Shown one piece after another: positions 46,722 to 56,426 of a stretch of 64,000 nt of DNA. The stretch comes from Gammaproteobacteria bacterium (GTDB taxonomy: Bacteria; Pseudomonadota; Gammaproteobacteria; Pseudomonadales; JAUIET01). The DNA is taken from the NCBI GenBank assembly GCA_030431775.1, contig JAUIHW010000006.1:62001-126000 (forward strand), written 5' to 3'. Each line of letters begins with the position of its first letter. The first letter of the stretch is position 1. Below the pieces are notes generated by a model. That model was not told where the DNA came from. It saw nothing but the letters and a program-made list of their open reading frames with translations, and searched no databases. The position numbers and the translations under genes were made by a program.

Positions 46722-47392
46722 GGCTGGGCGCTGTCCTTAACCAACCGACCGGCACTGAGCTCCAGCTGGCGCGCGCAGCGCTGCGCAAGCCTCTGCTCGT
46801 GGGTAACCAGCACCAGGGTGGTGCCTTGCTCACGATTCAGAGCAAATAACAGGTCAATGATAATCGCACCGGTGTGTGTATCGAGGTTGCCAGTGGGTTC
46901 ATCGGCAAACAGGATCGGAGCCTGGCCCGCAAATGCTCTGGCAATGGCAACCCGCTGTTGCTCACCTCCGGAGAGCTGTCGGGGGTAATGACGCACTCTT
47001 TCAGCGAGGCCTACCCGCTCAAGGAACTGTTCGGCAATTTGCCGGGGTTGTTCAAGCCCCTTTAACTCCGCCGGGAGCATCACATTCTCCAGCGCTGTCA
47101 GGCTGGGAAGAAGCTGAAAAGACTGAAATACGAAACCCACGTAGCGCGCCCTGACTTCAGCGCGCTGATCCTCATTCAGACTGGTAATTTCTTCACCCGC
47201 CAGCTGAATGCTGCCGGATGAAGGCAAATCCAGACCGGCCAGGAGGCTGAGTAGAGTGGTTTTGCCGGAGCCTGATGCTCCAACAATTGCGACCGCCTCA
47301 CCGGCTTCAATTCGCAGATTGATATCCTGGAGGATATGCAGCCGGCCTTCGTGACTGTCTACCGTTTTACACAGTTGCGAGGCTATAATCAT
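46718..47392 (-). CDS. ybbA: ABC transporter ATP-binding protein YbbA
   Basis: A 224-residue ATPase of the LolD/MacB group. Walker A GASGSGKT (38-45), signature LSGGEQQRVAIARA, Walker B ILFADEP and the switch His in LVTHEQ. It powers YbbP, whose gene starts within its stop. It is divergent from tesA with 24 bases between the two starts, the same arrangement as in E. coli. Confidence 0.93.
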   Translation of the reverse strand: MIIASQLCKTVDSHEGRLHILQDINLRIEAGEAVAIVGASGSGKTTLLSLLAGLDLPSSGSIQLAGEEITSLNEDQRAEVRARYVGFVFQSFQLLPSLTALENVMLPAELKGLEQPRQIAEQFLERVGLAERVRHYPRQLSGGEQQRVAIARAFAGQAPILFADEPTGNLDTHTGAIIIDLLFALNREQGTTLVLVTHEQRLAQRCARQLELSAGRLVKDSAQP

Positions 47393-47416
47393 TGGGGATT
47401 TCCGGAGGCTTGGCTG

Positions 47417-48097
47417 TTGACACTTCGTACTACGTTACTTGCCATCATTTCGATCACTGGAGGACTGCTGCTCAGCGCGCATTATAGCGATGCAATTGAG
47501 CGCGGCGGCAGTAGTGTACTCTTATTGGGTGACAGTATAGGGGCCGGTTATGGTCTGCCGGCAGAGCAAAGCTGGGCATATGGGTTGGAGCAACATTTGC
47601 AGACCTGCGGGATATCGTTTATCAATGCCAGTGTGAGTGGTGAAACCTCGGCTGGCGGCCTGCGCCGGCTGCCTCAATTGATGCAAAAATACCGCCCGAA
47701 ACTGCTGATGATTGAGCTGGGCGGGAACGACGGATTGCGTGGCTATCCGCTGGAAAAACTGAAGAACAATCTCGAGCAAATGGTACAGATTGCTCACCAG
47801 CACCAGGCCGACGTTTACCTGCTGGGCATGCAAATACCACCCAACTATGGCCCGGTCTACACGCGCCGGTTTGCCGCCACGTTCCGTGAGGTGGCAGAGC
47901 ACTATAAAACGGCTCTTCACCCTTTCTTCCTGGACGGCGTCGGTGGGCAAGCTGACCTTATGCAGGCTGATGGCATTCATCCCAATGCGGCCGCGCAGGC
48001 AACTCTGTTGGCAAATGCGCTTAGTGAATTGCCACTGAACTGCAGCAGCAAGGCAGCTACAGTGTCAGGCGTTGGCGGCCAGACGGGCTCGCCTTAG
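47417..48097 (+). CDS. tesA: Multifunctional acyl-CoA thioesterase I / lysophospholipase TesA
   Basis: A 226-residue GDSL/SGNH hydrolase exported to the periplasm. A signal peptide (about 1-21) precedes GDSIGAG with Ser40, then Gly in NASVSGETSAGG, Asn in GGNDGLRG and Asp/His in DGIHPN. The TTG at 47417 follows GGAGG by eight bases and gives a fitting signal peptide; frame upstream overlaps ybbA. A TATAAT lies about 30 bases before it. Its end overlaps the next convergent gene by 33 bases. Confidence 0.9.
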   Translation: MTLRTTLLAIISITGGLLLSAHYSDAIERGGSSVLLLGDSIGAGYGLPAEQSWAYGLEQHLQTCGISFINASVSGETSAGGLRRLPQLMQKYRPKLLMIELGGNDGLRGYPLEKLKNNLEQMVQIAHQHQADVYLLGMQIPPNYGPVYTRRFAATFREVAEHYKTALHPFFLDGVGGQADLMQADGIHPNAAAQATLLANALSELPLNCSSKAATVSGVGGQTGSP

Positions 48098-48478
48098 CAA
48101 GGCGGCTGTTTCTTCAAGACGCTGCACAAATAGCTCGTCGACCCTGAGTTTACACCCGGCATTAACCCCGCTGCAGCATACCTTCATCGAGCGGATTTTG
48201 CCGACGGCATTAATTTGCGCTCGTCCGGACAGCATCAGCTGCAAACCATCCGGAGCAGCACACTCGTCGACCACCAGGGTATGACTGCCGCTGTCATCTT
48301 GGTACTCCAGTAAGATACCGACGGCTTGCGCGGGCTGATAGCGAAAACCAAGCCAGGCGGCGACATTGTATTCGGAAAACCAGGCCTTGGAGTGCCCGGC
48401 AGGTGCGGCGAAGGTGTCGGGGGACACATTGGCCAGATGAACAGTATCGAGCAGATTCCCTGGGATAGCCTGTGCCAC
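48065..48478 (-). CDS. Hypothetical protein
   Basis: A 137-residue soluble protein that I do not recognise. It has a beta-rich look (GILLEYQDDSGSHTLVVDE), three Cys (two adjacent, KVCCSG, and one in AGCKLR) and a helical charged C-terminus (ELFVQRLEETAALLRRARL). It is convergent with tesA and divergent from the monooxygenase gene. The 288-base gap to that gene shows a TATACT but no clear promoter. Confidence 0.6.
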   Translation of the reverse strand: MAQAIPGNLLDTVHLANVSPDTFAAPAGHSKAWFSEYNVAAWLGFRYQPAQAVGILLEYQDDSGSHTLVVDECAAPDGLQLMLSGRAQINAVGKIRSMKVCCSGVNAGCKLRVDELFVQRLEETAALLRRARLAANA

Positions 48479-48766
48479 TAATAAGTACCTCGCAAAGTGA
48501 GCGTAGAGCCGGATAAGGTGCTACTGCGCGTAATTGCGTTTAACTATACTAAGCCCGGGACTAATGACCAGCACCCACAGATCAGGATTGCGCAGTCGTT
48601 CACGCCTCGGCAGAGGCAAACCACAAGTTTCCAGTAAAAACTTCTTTCCTGCCCCACCATTGCATCCGCGATGTATTTTTGTCACAGTTTTCCCGCTTCA
48701 ACCGGGCGCTGGCGGGGCGGACAATGCATACCGCGGATCAGGGACAAGACCACAGGAGTTTTCGCA

Positions 48767-50230
48767 ATGACAGAGCAGATTAAGCAGGTATGTTTGATTG
48801 GCTGCGGTGCCTCAGGGATACCAGCCGTCAAGGCCTTGGTGGACCGCGGAATCAGTTTTGATTGCTTTGAAGCGGGCGATGATATTGGCGGCAATTGGCT
48901 AATCAACAACAGCAATGGCATGTCAGCTGCCTACGAGTCGCTGCGCATAAACACCAGCCGGGAACTCATGGAATACGCGGATTTTCCGATGTCCGATCAA
49001 TACCCGGTCTACCCGGACCATCACCAGATCAAAGACTATTTTGACGCTTATTTCGATCACTTTACGCTACGTGACAAGGTCACTTTCAACAGCCTGGTCG
49101 TGGACTGCCAACAACAGGAAAGGGGGCTTTGGAAAGTCCGTCTAGAAAATGGCAACGAATACCTTTACCAACATTTGATCGTGGCAAACGGCCATCATTG
49201 GGATCCACGTTGGCCGGAGCCCCCAATACCCGGCGAATTCAGCGGCCTGGTCATGCACTCTCATTCTTATATCAGTCCCTATGACCCGGTAGACCTGACT
49301 GGTAAGCAGGTCGTGATTCTTGGCATGGGAAATTCAGCCATGGATATTGCCTGCGAACTCAGTCAACCCAGCCTGGACAACACGGTTTATTTGTCAGTGC
49401 GCAATAGTGCCTGGGTACTGCCGCGCTACATATTCGGCCAACCAACCGGGCAGAAAATCAAGTTTTTCCCGCATTGGCGCGTGATGTCAGCTTTAACCAA
49501 GTTGCTACTGCGGCTATCTCACGGCACGCCAATGGCGCACGGGCTGCCGAGGCCAAATCATGAACCGATGCAGGCCCACCCGACAATCAGCCAATCTATC
49601 TATGACAAACTGGACACCGGCGAAGTTTTGAGCAAGCCCAACATCGCTGCGTTACATGGCTCGCGGGTAAAATTCGTCGACGGTAGCGAGGTGAATGCTG
49701 ACGTGGTGATATACGCGACCGGCTACAAGGTAAGTTTCCCATTTTTTGATCCCGGTTTTCTCGCCGCGGAACACAATGAATTACCTTTATGGCAACATCT
49801 TGTGCCCCCCTATATCGACAACCTCTTTTTCCTCGGCCTCTTCCAGCCATTGGGGGCGATCATGCCATTGGCTGAAAAGCAGGCCAAGTTGGTAGCGGAT
49901 GTTCTTGTGGGGTCGGTTAAGCTGCCTGCCGTCGGCAAAATGCTTCAGGATATGGAACGCGAACGCATCACAATGCGCAACCGCTATGTCGAATCTCCGC
50001 GCCATACCATGCAGGTCGATGGGCCCACTTACGATAAACAGCTGGATAGAATTCGCCGCGATGGCGAGGCAGCTGCGCGTCAACCCGCACCCGTACTGAA
50101 CCCGCTGGGTTTACAGCAGAATGCGCGCAGGCACAATCGCAGCACCGACTCCATAACCAGGGGAAGCCGTTCAACAGACAACTCAGCCACGCATAAAAAT
50201 ACCGAAGCATTACCCAGCGAAGTCGTTTAA
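48767..50230 (+). CDS. Flavin-containing monooxygenase (FMO/Baeyer-Villiger type)
   Basis: A 487-residue FAD- and NADPH-dependent oxygenase. The FAD motif GCGASG is at 12-17, the FMO fingerprint FSG-x3-HS-x2-Y follows, and the NADPH motif is GMGNSAMD. ATGYK lies near the second FAD contact. Such enzymes put oxygen onto N, S or a ketone; the substrate cannot be told. CAGGAG precedes the ATG by about eight bases. It ends seven bases from the convergent TonB receptor gene. Confidence 0.9.
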   Translation: MTEQIKQVCLIGCGASGIPAVKALVDRGISFDCFEAGDDIGGNWLINNSNGMSAAYESLRINTSRELMEYADFPMSDQYPVYPDHHQIKDYFDAYFDHFTLRDKVTFNSLVVDCQQQERGLWKVRLENGNEYLYQHLIVANGHHWDPRWPEPPIPGEFSGLVMHSHSYISPYDPVDLTGKQVVILGMGNSAMDIACELSQPSLDNTVYLSVRNSAWVLPRYIFGQPTGQKIKFFPHWRVMSALTKLLLRLSHGTPMAHGLPRPNHEPMQAHPTISQSIYDKLDTGEVLSKPNIAALHGSRVKFVDGSEVNADVVIYATGYKVSFPFFDPGFLAAEHNELPLWQHLVPPYIDNLFFLGLFQPLGAIMPLAEKQAKLVADVLVGSVKLPAVGKMLQDMERERITMRNRYVESPRHTMQVDGPTYDKQLDRIRRDGEAAARQPAPVLNPLGLQQNARRHNRSTDSITRGSRSTDNSATHKNTEALPSEVV

Positions 50231-50237
50231 GCAAAGG

Positions 50238-52718
50238 CTACCATTGCCGACGAAGCTCAACACCCAGCATCCTTGGCGCGTCAACGAAGGTCGGGCCACC
50301 ACCTATGATATCAACCAAAGGCGATGCACCATAAAAAGTCTGCTTGTTAGCGAGATTTGTTGCATAGGCTGCGATCTCCACGGAACCATCAGGCTTGGCC
50401 CAAGCCAAGCGTAGATTGAGTTTTCCATGGGCGCCCTGCCGATAACAGCGACACTCAAAACTGGAGTGGCCAAAATGGTGACTGACCGAGCTTTGCCAGT
50501 GGTAGTCCAGGCCGGGCGTAAACAGTCCGCCCGCCAGAGGTAACGCAAATTGTGCACCGAGGCGAGTGCTCCAACGAGGAATACCACTGAACGACTCATC
50601 TTTGCGGTCTCCTGCACCAAACGGATCAGCGAACTCCAGATAACGCGCATCAATGTAAGACAGATTGGCATTCAGCCTGAAACCAAGACCGGTGTGCCAG
50701 CGGAATTCAAGTTCCAGCCCGCGAATTCTCGCCTGAGCAGCATTCACCAGTCCTGTGTCGGCGATGCCACCGGGAAGAGGGCCAGCAAGATCCAGCCCCA
50801 GCGGAGGGATTGCAACCGGCACCTGAATGTCATCATAATCGGCTCTGAATACCGCAGTCGCCAGCTGCAAGCGTCCATCAAGCAGCGTCATTTTCAAGCC
50901 AAGCTCGTAGTTAATCACAGTCTCAGGCTCCACAAGGCTGATTTGATCCCGCAACAAGTTGATCGCACCAGCTTTAAACCCCTGCCCCACCGTTGCATAC
51001 GCTGTGCCCCTGCCCGGCCAGGGACCGTTGTCCGGCCAACGGTAGGACAGCGTCGCCGATGGTGTCCATTGCCGCCAGGTTTGCTCACCACGGCAGCTGT
51101 CTGGTGGCAGACCGCACGGACTGCGCGAATCACCATAGCCAACACTATCGGAATCAATTCTGGCTCCGGCAGGCAGGCGCACCAGGCCACCATTTGGAGT
51201 TTTTGGCCGACCTTCCTGCGGACCAACGGCCCCATCATTGGCAGTAATCGCATCGGGGTCCAATACGGCTTGTAACGCCGTCAGTTTGCGGTTTTCCCAG
51301 GTATAACGAAGCCCCAGGGTAAGCTGCCAGCGAGCGTTCATGTCCCAGATCAACTGGGAAAAAGCCGCATAAGAGGTCACATCAATTTCTACATTGTCTC
51401 TGCTGCTGCCCAAAACGTAGGTATCGAACATTGGGCCCTCTGACAGCAGGCTGACTCCACCAGGCCCAATATCAGCCGCCAGCTCCTCCCCGCGAGTTTG
51501 CTCGTCAAACAAATAGAGACCCGCCAATAACTGATAGGCACGATCCGCATCATCAAACCTGAACTGAAACTCCTGAGATAACTGTTGGCGCTGATCCGGC
51601 GCCAGGCTGCGAAGGCCTATTGCCTGGCTAAAGCTGCCATCCTGGTCCGACACATACGCTAACTTCTGTCGTCTGACACCACTCACACTGGACCAACCAA
51701 AACTCTCGGTGCGCCACTTGGCAATCAGTGTTAATGCCTGAGTGTCCAGATTGTATTCACCAGCATTTATTAAAGTCTGGTCGCCGGACAAGACACTGGA
51801 AGACGATTGCAGGCAGGCCGTATCTATTTCCAGGGCTTGCCCCAAAGGACTGCCACCTAAGGTACCGCTGCGCGGTTCGGCCAATACACAGTGAGCACCA
51901 GCCCCCGCTTCGCGCTGGCGACCCCAACCAACAATGGCACGCAAGGAAAAACGGTCGTCGGGCGTATAGTAATATTGCCCACGCACGGCCCAGCGCTGCT
52001 CGTCAGAATAGCGGCGACCGGTCAATGGATTATGCATGTAGCCGTCTCGAAATACCTGTGACAGGTTAATGCTACCTGCGCCGTGAGCTCCCAGCGGGCC
52101 GGACGCCCCCAGTTGCCAGTCTCGACGCCGGTACTCTCCCAAACGCACTTGGGCAAACGCCGACGGCTCTGCCTCAGGCAGGGCCGAGAATATGCGAATC
52201 GCACCTCCCACCGTGTTTTTTCCAAACAGCGCCCCCTGGGGGCCGCGCAGCACTTCAATCTTGGCGACATCAAGAATATCCATCAATGCCCCATCCGCCC
52301 GGGAGATGTACACGTCGTCAACATACAAACCGACCGCCGGGTCAACAAAGGTTCTGGGATCGCGTTGTCCGATACCACGAATGTATATTCTCGCCGCATT
52401 GCCGGTGTTTGTGCGAGTCAGCTCCAGGCCAGGCACACTGGCGGACAGGTCTTCGAGGTTACGGATGCCGACTTGCCGTAATTGCTCCTCAGACAGGACC
52501 GACACCGCCACTGGCACATCCAATACGCTCTCCTCGCGCCGCCTCGCGGTCACTACAACAAGCTCCAGCTCTGCTGATTCCACTCCCACCAAAGGCTTGG
52601 CGCAGATCTGCGCACTCATCGTGCACAGTAGTCCGAGCGCCGCTACCGACAAGGCGCAGCCAGGCACACTGAACACGCTTCGGTGAGGATTGATTGGATA
52701 GATCACGGATACTCCCAA
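50238..52718 (-). CDS. TonB-dependent outer-membrane receptor
   Basis: An 826-residue receptor with a signal peptide (about 1-39), a TonB-box-like LELVVVTA, the plug domain (about 60-170: VPVAVSVLSEEQL, IRGIGQRD, EVLRGPQGALFGKNTVGGAI) and a 22-strand barrel ending in Arg-Gln-Trp. The plug and barrel style resembles receptors of marine bacteria that take up hydrophobic carbon compounds or siderophores. The ligand is unknown. It is divergent from the AsmA gene; an inverted repeat lies between. Confidence 0.92.
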   Translation of the reverse strand: MGVSVIYPINPHRSVFSVPGCALSVAALGLLCTMSAQICAKPLVGVESAELELVVVTARRREESVLDVPVAVSVLSEEQLRQVGIRNLEDLSASVPGLELTRTNTGNAARIYIRGIGQRDPRTFVDPAVGLYVDDVYISRADGALMDILDVAKIEVLRGPQGALFGKNTVGGAIRIFSALPEAEPSAFAQVRLGEYRRRDWQLGASGPLGAHGAGSINLSQVFRDGYMHNPLTGRRYSDEQRWAVRGQYYYTPDDRFSLRAIVGWGRQREAGAGAHCVLAEPRSGTLGGSPLGQALEIDTACLQSSSSVLSGDQTLINAGEYNLDTQALTLIAKWRTESFGWSSVSGVRRQKLAYVSDQDGSFSQAIGLRSLAPDQRQQLSQEFQFRFDDADRAYQLLAGLYLFDEQTRGEELAADIGPGGVSLLSEGPMFDTYVLGSSRDNVEIDVTSYAAFSQLIWDMNARWQLTLGLRYTWENRKLTALQAVLDPDAITANDGAVGPQEGRPKTPNGGLVRLPAGARIDSDSVGYGDSRSPCGLPPDSCRGEQTWRQWTPSATLSYRWPDNGPWPGRGTAYATVGQGFKAGAINLLRDQISLVEPETVINYELGLKMTLLDGRLQLATAVFRADYDDIQVPVAIPPLGLDLAGPLPGGIADTGLVNAAQARIRGLELEFRWHTGLGFRLNANLSYIDARYLEFADPFGAGDRKDESFSGIPRWSTRLGAQFALPLAGGLFTPGLDYHWQSSVSHHFGHSSFECRCYRQGAHGKLNLRLAWAKPDGSVEIAAYATNLANKQTFYGASPLVDIIGGGPTFVDAPRMLGVELRRQW

Positions 52719-52758
52719 GTGTCGTAATAATCAGAGTTTACATTTCTCGACCTAAGGT

Positions 52759-52778
52759 TTCACAGTTCACTCTGTGAA
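52759..52778. promoter_or_regulatory. Inverted repeat between TonB receptor and AsmA genes
   Basis: TTCACAG-TTCACT-CTGTGAA has seven-base arms and a six-base centre. It lies between two divergent genes, overlapping the expected -35 of the AsmA promoter (TATAGA at 52794-52799). It is a candidate operator for a dimeric regulator. Confidence 0.5.
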
Positions 52779-52832
52779 TCTTGCGCCGCTACCTATAGAC
52801 TCTTGCGAGACTACAAGAAATCAAGAACACTT

Positions 52833-55106
52833 ATGATCGCCAGACTGTTACGCTTCGCCCTATACGCCCTTCTGCTGGTTGCCGTGGTGATTGCTCTACT
52901 TCTTATCCTGTTAGTTGCCGCGCCACAGCAGGCGCTGCGAGCAGCCAGTCTGGCTTCAGGTCTGCAAATACAGGCTGAGGCTTTCACAGTCTCACCTTGG
53001 CCTGTGGAGCTTAACGCAGACAAGCTGACCGTCAGCCAGAAGGATGATACCCCGCTGCTACGAGCCAATGATCTGAAGTTGTCAGTGGACCTGCCCGGTC
53101 TGATCGCGCCTGAAAAAGCATTTTGGTCGCTGCGCAGTAATCAGCTCGATGTGTACACGCGTGGCGATGAAGGTGCTACGGAGGGCCCACAGCAGGCTTC
53201 TGCCGCCTTAGATTTTGCGCGCTTACTCGGTTTTGAGTCGATTCAGCTTGGCCAGGTAGGGGTGCATAGCGAAGCCTCCTCCACTGTGTATCGCATTAAT
53301 GCAGAACGCCAATCGCCAGAGCAATTCAAGCTGCGAATCAGCAGTGATGCGAATCTCGACCTGGCCGCCACAGTCACCCATCGCAATCAGACGGGCCAGC
53401 ATTTGCTACAAGTACGTTTGCAGCCTCTGGATTTACGCCCTTTGCTGGGCTCTCAGCAAGCGGATAGCCAGCCGGTTTCCGGCGCCGAAGAAGCGGAGAT
53501 TAATTGGGCATGGCTGGGCCTTTTGCGAAACTTAAGGTTAACACTGGACACCGAGCGCCTGGACCTTCCCGGTTTGTCTCTCGAACAATTGTCAACACAA
53601 ATTCTATTCGCAGTCCGCCAACTCACGGTTGAAGAATTTTCCACTGACCTCATGCTGGAGAGCAATGACCAGCCAACCGCCTTTCGTGGTCTTACCCTCA
53701 AGGGAACGTTCACTACTGTGGGCACGCAAACCACCGGGCTTGATGGGCGCGGGGAAGTTAAGCTAAGCGCACCTGGGTTGTCAGCCAGCGTCGACGGTGA
53801 GCTAAACCTCAATGGCATTGACGGTCAGCAGGCGCTGCTCAGCATCATGCTATCTGATCAATCAGTTTTGACTAGTGTACTCCCCCCAATTGCCAGTACG
53901 TATTTACCGATTGACCTAACGGCTTCAATAAATGGCCGTGGCGAGACGCTTGAATTGGCTGATCTGAAATTAACTGCAGGTAAGTCAGACCTTGCAGGCC
54001 ATTTGAGCCTGCACTTGGAAGCGCAGCAAATTATACAGGCCAAGCTTCACAGCAATAATCTCCAGCTGGGCCAAAGCAAGCCGACAGAACTGACGCCGGC
54101 TCAAGCAGCGGAATCGGTACAGACCCGCGAAGCAGCAGCACCGGACCAGCAGAACCGATTGTTTTCCGAAACGCCGCTGGACTGGCAGTGGATTGAGAAC
54201 AATAACTGGGACATAACATTCACGGCGGACCGCTTGGGTATTCTGGCTGCGCCGTTTACCGAATTGAGCACCCGTTTGCAGCTCGAAGAAGGACGCTTAC
54301 TGCTGGAGCCTTTTCAGGCTGCTCTCGGTGGTGGCGGCTTTAGTGGCACCGGCTCGGTGCAACTTGATTCCAACACACCGCAGCTGTCCACAGTTTTTCA
54401 GCTGGATGGTGTTGATCTTGAAGCCTTCGGAGTGGTGCCACAAGAACAACTGGCGGGTGGTAAAACCGCGGTTGATATCCAGCTGAATAGCCATGGCTAC
54501 TCAGTTGCTGAGTTGGCGGCTAACAGTCAGGGAACCTTGCATGTGCTGGTGCACGACGCCGTGATCCAGAATGACAGCATCGAGTTACTGGGTTCTGACC
54601 TGCTGCTGGAAACGCTAAATAAGCTAAACCCTTTTGCGAAATCTGACCCCACAACCCAGCTGCAATGCGCTTTACTGCATTTCGACATAAAGGATGGTGT
54701 TGCGACCAGCGACAAAGCATTGGTCATGGAAACAGAAAAAATGGAGATCATCGGCGATGGCGATATTAACTTGCATAATGAGCAACTGAATATCCTGATT
54801 ACTCCTGCCGCCAAGCAGGGTGTTGGACTGGATGTCGGCAGCGTTGTCAAATTTATGAAACTGGGTGGCAGCCTGGCTCAGCCCAAACCAACGGTTGATG
54901 CCGCAGGTCTGCTGAAAAGCACAGCGAGCATTGGTGCCGCGATGTCTACCGGCGGGCTGTCAATGTTGGCGGAAAAAGTGGTTAAAACAGTCTCTGGTGA
55001 GAATGCTTGTCGCAGTGCTCTGACAACTTTACGCAAGGCAGACACTGTTAACGATTCACAGGCACAGCGTACCGACACGACCACCAAGGTAAGCGACGAG
55101 CAGTAG
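52833..55106 (+). CDS. AsmA family envelope protein
   Basis: A 757-residue protein with one N-terminal membrane helix (about 8-28) and a long periplasmic beta-rich part typical of AsmA-like proteins: N-terminal AsmA segment (QALRAASLASGLQIQAEAF) and C-terminal AsmA-like block (GDGDINLHNEQLNILITP, LGGSLAQPKPTVD). Such proteins bridge the membranes and move phospholipids. The ATG at 52833 gives the positively charged start before the helix. It is divergent from the TonB receptor. Confidence 0.87.
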   Translation: MIARLLRFALYALLLVAVVIALLLILLVAAPQQALRAASLASGLQIQAEAFTVSPWPVELNADKLTVSQKDDTPLLRANDLKLSVDLPGLIAPEKAFWSLRSNQLDVYTRGDEGATEGPQQASAALDFARLLGFESIQLGQVGVHSEASSTVYRINAERQSPEQFKLRISSDANLDLAATVTHRNQTGQHLLQVRLQPLDLRPLLGSQQADSQPVSGAEEAEINWAWLGLLRNLRLTLDTERLDLPGLSLEQLSTQILFAVRQLTVEEFSTDLMLESNDQPTAFRGLTLKGTFTTVGTQTTGLDGRGEVKLSAPGLSASVDGELNLNGIDGQQALLSIMLSDQSVLTSVLPPIASTYLPIDLTASINGRGETLELADLKLTAGKSDLAGHLSLHLEAQQIIQAKLHSNNLQLGQSKPTELTPAQAAESVQTREAAAPDQQNRLFSETPLDWQWIENNNWDITFTADRLGILAAPFTELSTRLQLEEGRLLLEPFQAALGGGGFSGTGSVQLDSNTPQLSTVFQLDGVDLEAFGVVPQEQLAGGKTAVDIQLNSHGYSVAELAANSQGTLHVLVHDAVIQNDSIELLGSDLLLETLNKLNPFAKSDPTTQLQCALLHFDIKDGVATSDKALVMETEKMEIIGDGDINLHNEQLNILITPAAKQGVGLDVGSVVKFMKLGGSLAQPKPTVDAAGLLKSTASIGAAMSTGGLSMLAEKVVKTVSGENACRSALTTLRKADTVNDSQAQRTDTTTKVSDEQ

Positions 55107-55115
55107 ACAGCTGCC

Positions 55116-55529
55116 CTAGCTCTTATCAAATCGCCTATCCCAGCCTTTGAATTTCTTGCGGCAGTACTCATCGAGCTGGTCGTAACTCGTGAACTCCAGT
55201 ATTGATTCATCATCCGGGCGAACGAACTCACAATCTTCATTGGAATGCTCCCGGCAGATCATTGGTCGGGTCTCATAAATGCCACAACCACCGCCTGGAA
55301 GGACATGTTCGCAACTGTTCATCGACTGAACCGCCCACCCGTCACAATCGCGATATATACGAACCCCCCGATGCGACACCATCCATAACAGCGTATCGTA
55401 ATCGCGCATGCTACGAGGCGTGTCAACCGATACTGTGATATACCGGCAACATAAAGATCGGGTGCAGCGGGCGCAGTTATTGTCCGTATCTGCTATTGTC
55501 AGCGGAACCGTATCAATCGTCGTTTGCAT
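55116..55529 (-). CDS. YkgJ family cysteine-cluster protein
   Basis: A 137-residue protein with Cys19, Cys22, Cys27 and Cys28 near the start (CARCTRSLCC), then CEHVLPGGGCGIYETRPMICREH, the YkgJ signature able to bind zinc or Fe-S. The function is unknown. The ATG at 55529 has AGAGGG eight bases upstream; a GTG at 55559 would overlap the stop of the crotonase gene upstream. Both genes probably share a transcript. Confidence 0.82.
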   Translation of the reverse strand: MQTTIDTVPLTIADTDNNCARCTRSLCCRYITVSVDTPRSMRDYDTLLWMVSHRGVRIYRDCDGWAVQSMNSCEHVLPGGGCGIYETRPMICREHSNEDCEFVRPDDESILEFTSYDQLDEYCRKKFKGWDRRFDKS

Positions 55530-55555
55530 GCCAGCTACCCTCTGCCTCCTTCTGC

Positions 55556-56326
55556 TCACTCACCAGTAAAAACCGGGTGGCGCTTGGCCGCTGCCGCCCG
55601 CATCCCCTCTTGCAAATCAAGTGATTCGCTGCAACTCAAAACAAGCTCCTGAATTTCCTTATCGTCAGCCAGCTTGCTGGCACTGGCTGCCTTGAGGCTG
55701 ATTCGTTTCATCGCACGCAGCGCCAGTGGCGCATGCTCTGTCAGACGGACCGCAAACTGCCTGGTTGAATGCTCAAGTTCATCCTCTTCAACAAAATGGG
55801 TAATAAAACCCATCGTCAGTAACTCCTCGGCCTGAAAGCTCTCAGCCGCTAGCAGAAAGCGCTGCGCATTTGCCAAGCCCATCACCGTCACCAGGCGCTG
55901 AATACCACTGGGTGGATAGCACAAACCAATTTTAGCTGCAGGTATATGCGCTTTGATACCAGGACGAGCAAACCGAAAATCACAACTCAGCGCAAGTTCA
56001 CAACCCCCTCCATACACATTGCCGTTTAGCATACACACACTCGGTATGGACAAGTTGGCCAGGGTATTTGTCAGGGTGGCAAAATCGGCCGGGCTGATTG
56101 TGTTTGCCGCCAGCTCATCCAGGGCGGCACCCGCGCAAAAACTCCGACCATTCCCGCGCAGTAACAAAACCCTGATGTCACGCTGTTTTTCAATATCCTG
56201 AAGGAATTCAGTCAGGCTATGAATTTCACCGGAACCGAGGGCATTGTGTTTGTTCGGTCGATTGAGGGTGATGGTGGCGACCGCCCCATCGAGACTGTAC
56301 AAAATACTGGCTTGTTCTCTATTCAT
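55556..56326 (-). CDS. Enoyl-CoA hydratase/isomerase family protein
   Basis: A 256-residue crotonase-fold protein. The oxyanion residues are in SFCAGAALDEL and NVYGGGCELALSCD. The first catalytic Glu (GGCE, Glu110) is present, but the second, normally in a PE-x-K-x-G motif, is replaced by Ala (PAAKIGL). It may thus be an isomerase or hydrolase rather than a hydratase. It is divergent from the thiolase gene. Confidence 0.87.
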   Translation of the reverse strand: MNREQASILYSLDGAVATITLNRPNKHNALGSGEIHSLTEFLQDIEKQRDIRVLLLRGNGRSFCAGAALDELAANTISPADFATLTNTLANLSIPSVCMLNGNVYGGGCELALSCDFRFARPGIKAHIPAAKIGLCYPPSGIQRLVTVMGLANAQRFLLAAESFQAEELLTMGFITHFVEEDELEHSTRQFAVRLTEHAPLALRAMKRISLKAASASKLADDKEIQELVLSCSESLDLQEGMRAAAAKRHPVFTGE

Positions 56327-56426
56327 CCTGTCAGTGTACCAAGAGCGGGGACCGATAATCGCAGGATGTCGGTGAAATTGTTTGTACTGTAGAATACCGC
56401 CCTAAAATTAAGTTGAGGTTGCCGAA

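Noticed and set aside
50550-51275. A 241-residue plus-strand frame
   Set aside because: It is antisense to the TonB receptor barrel and shows no domain or ribosome site.
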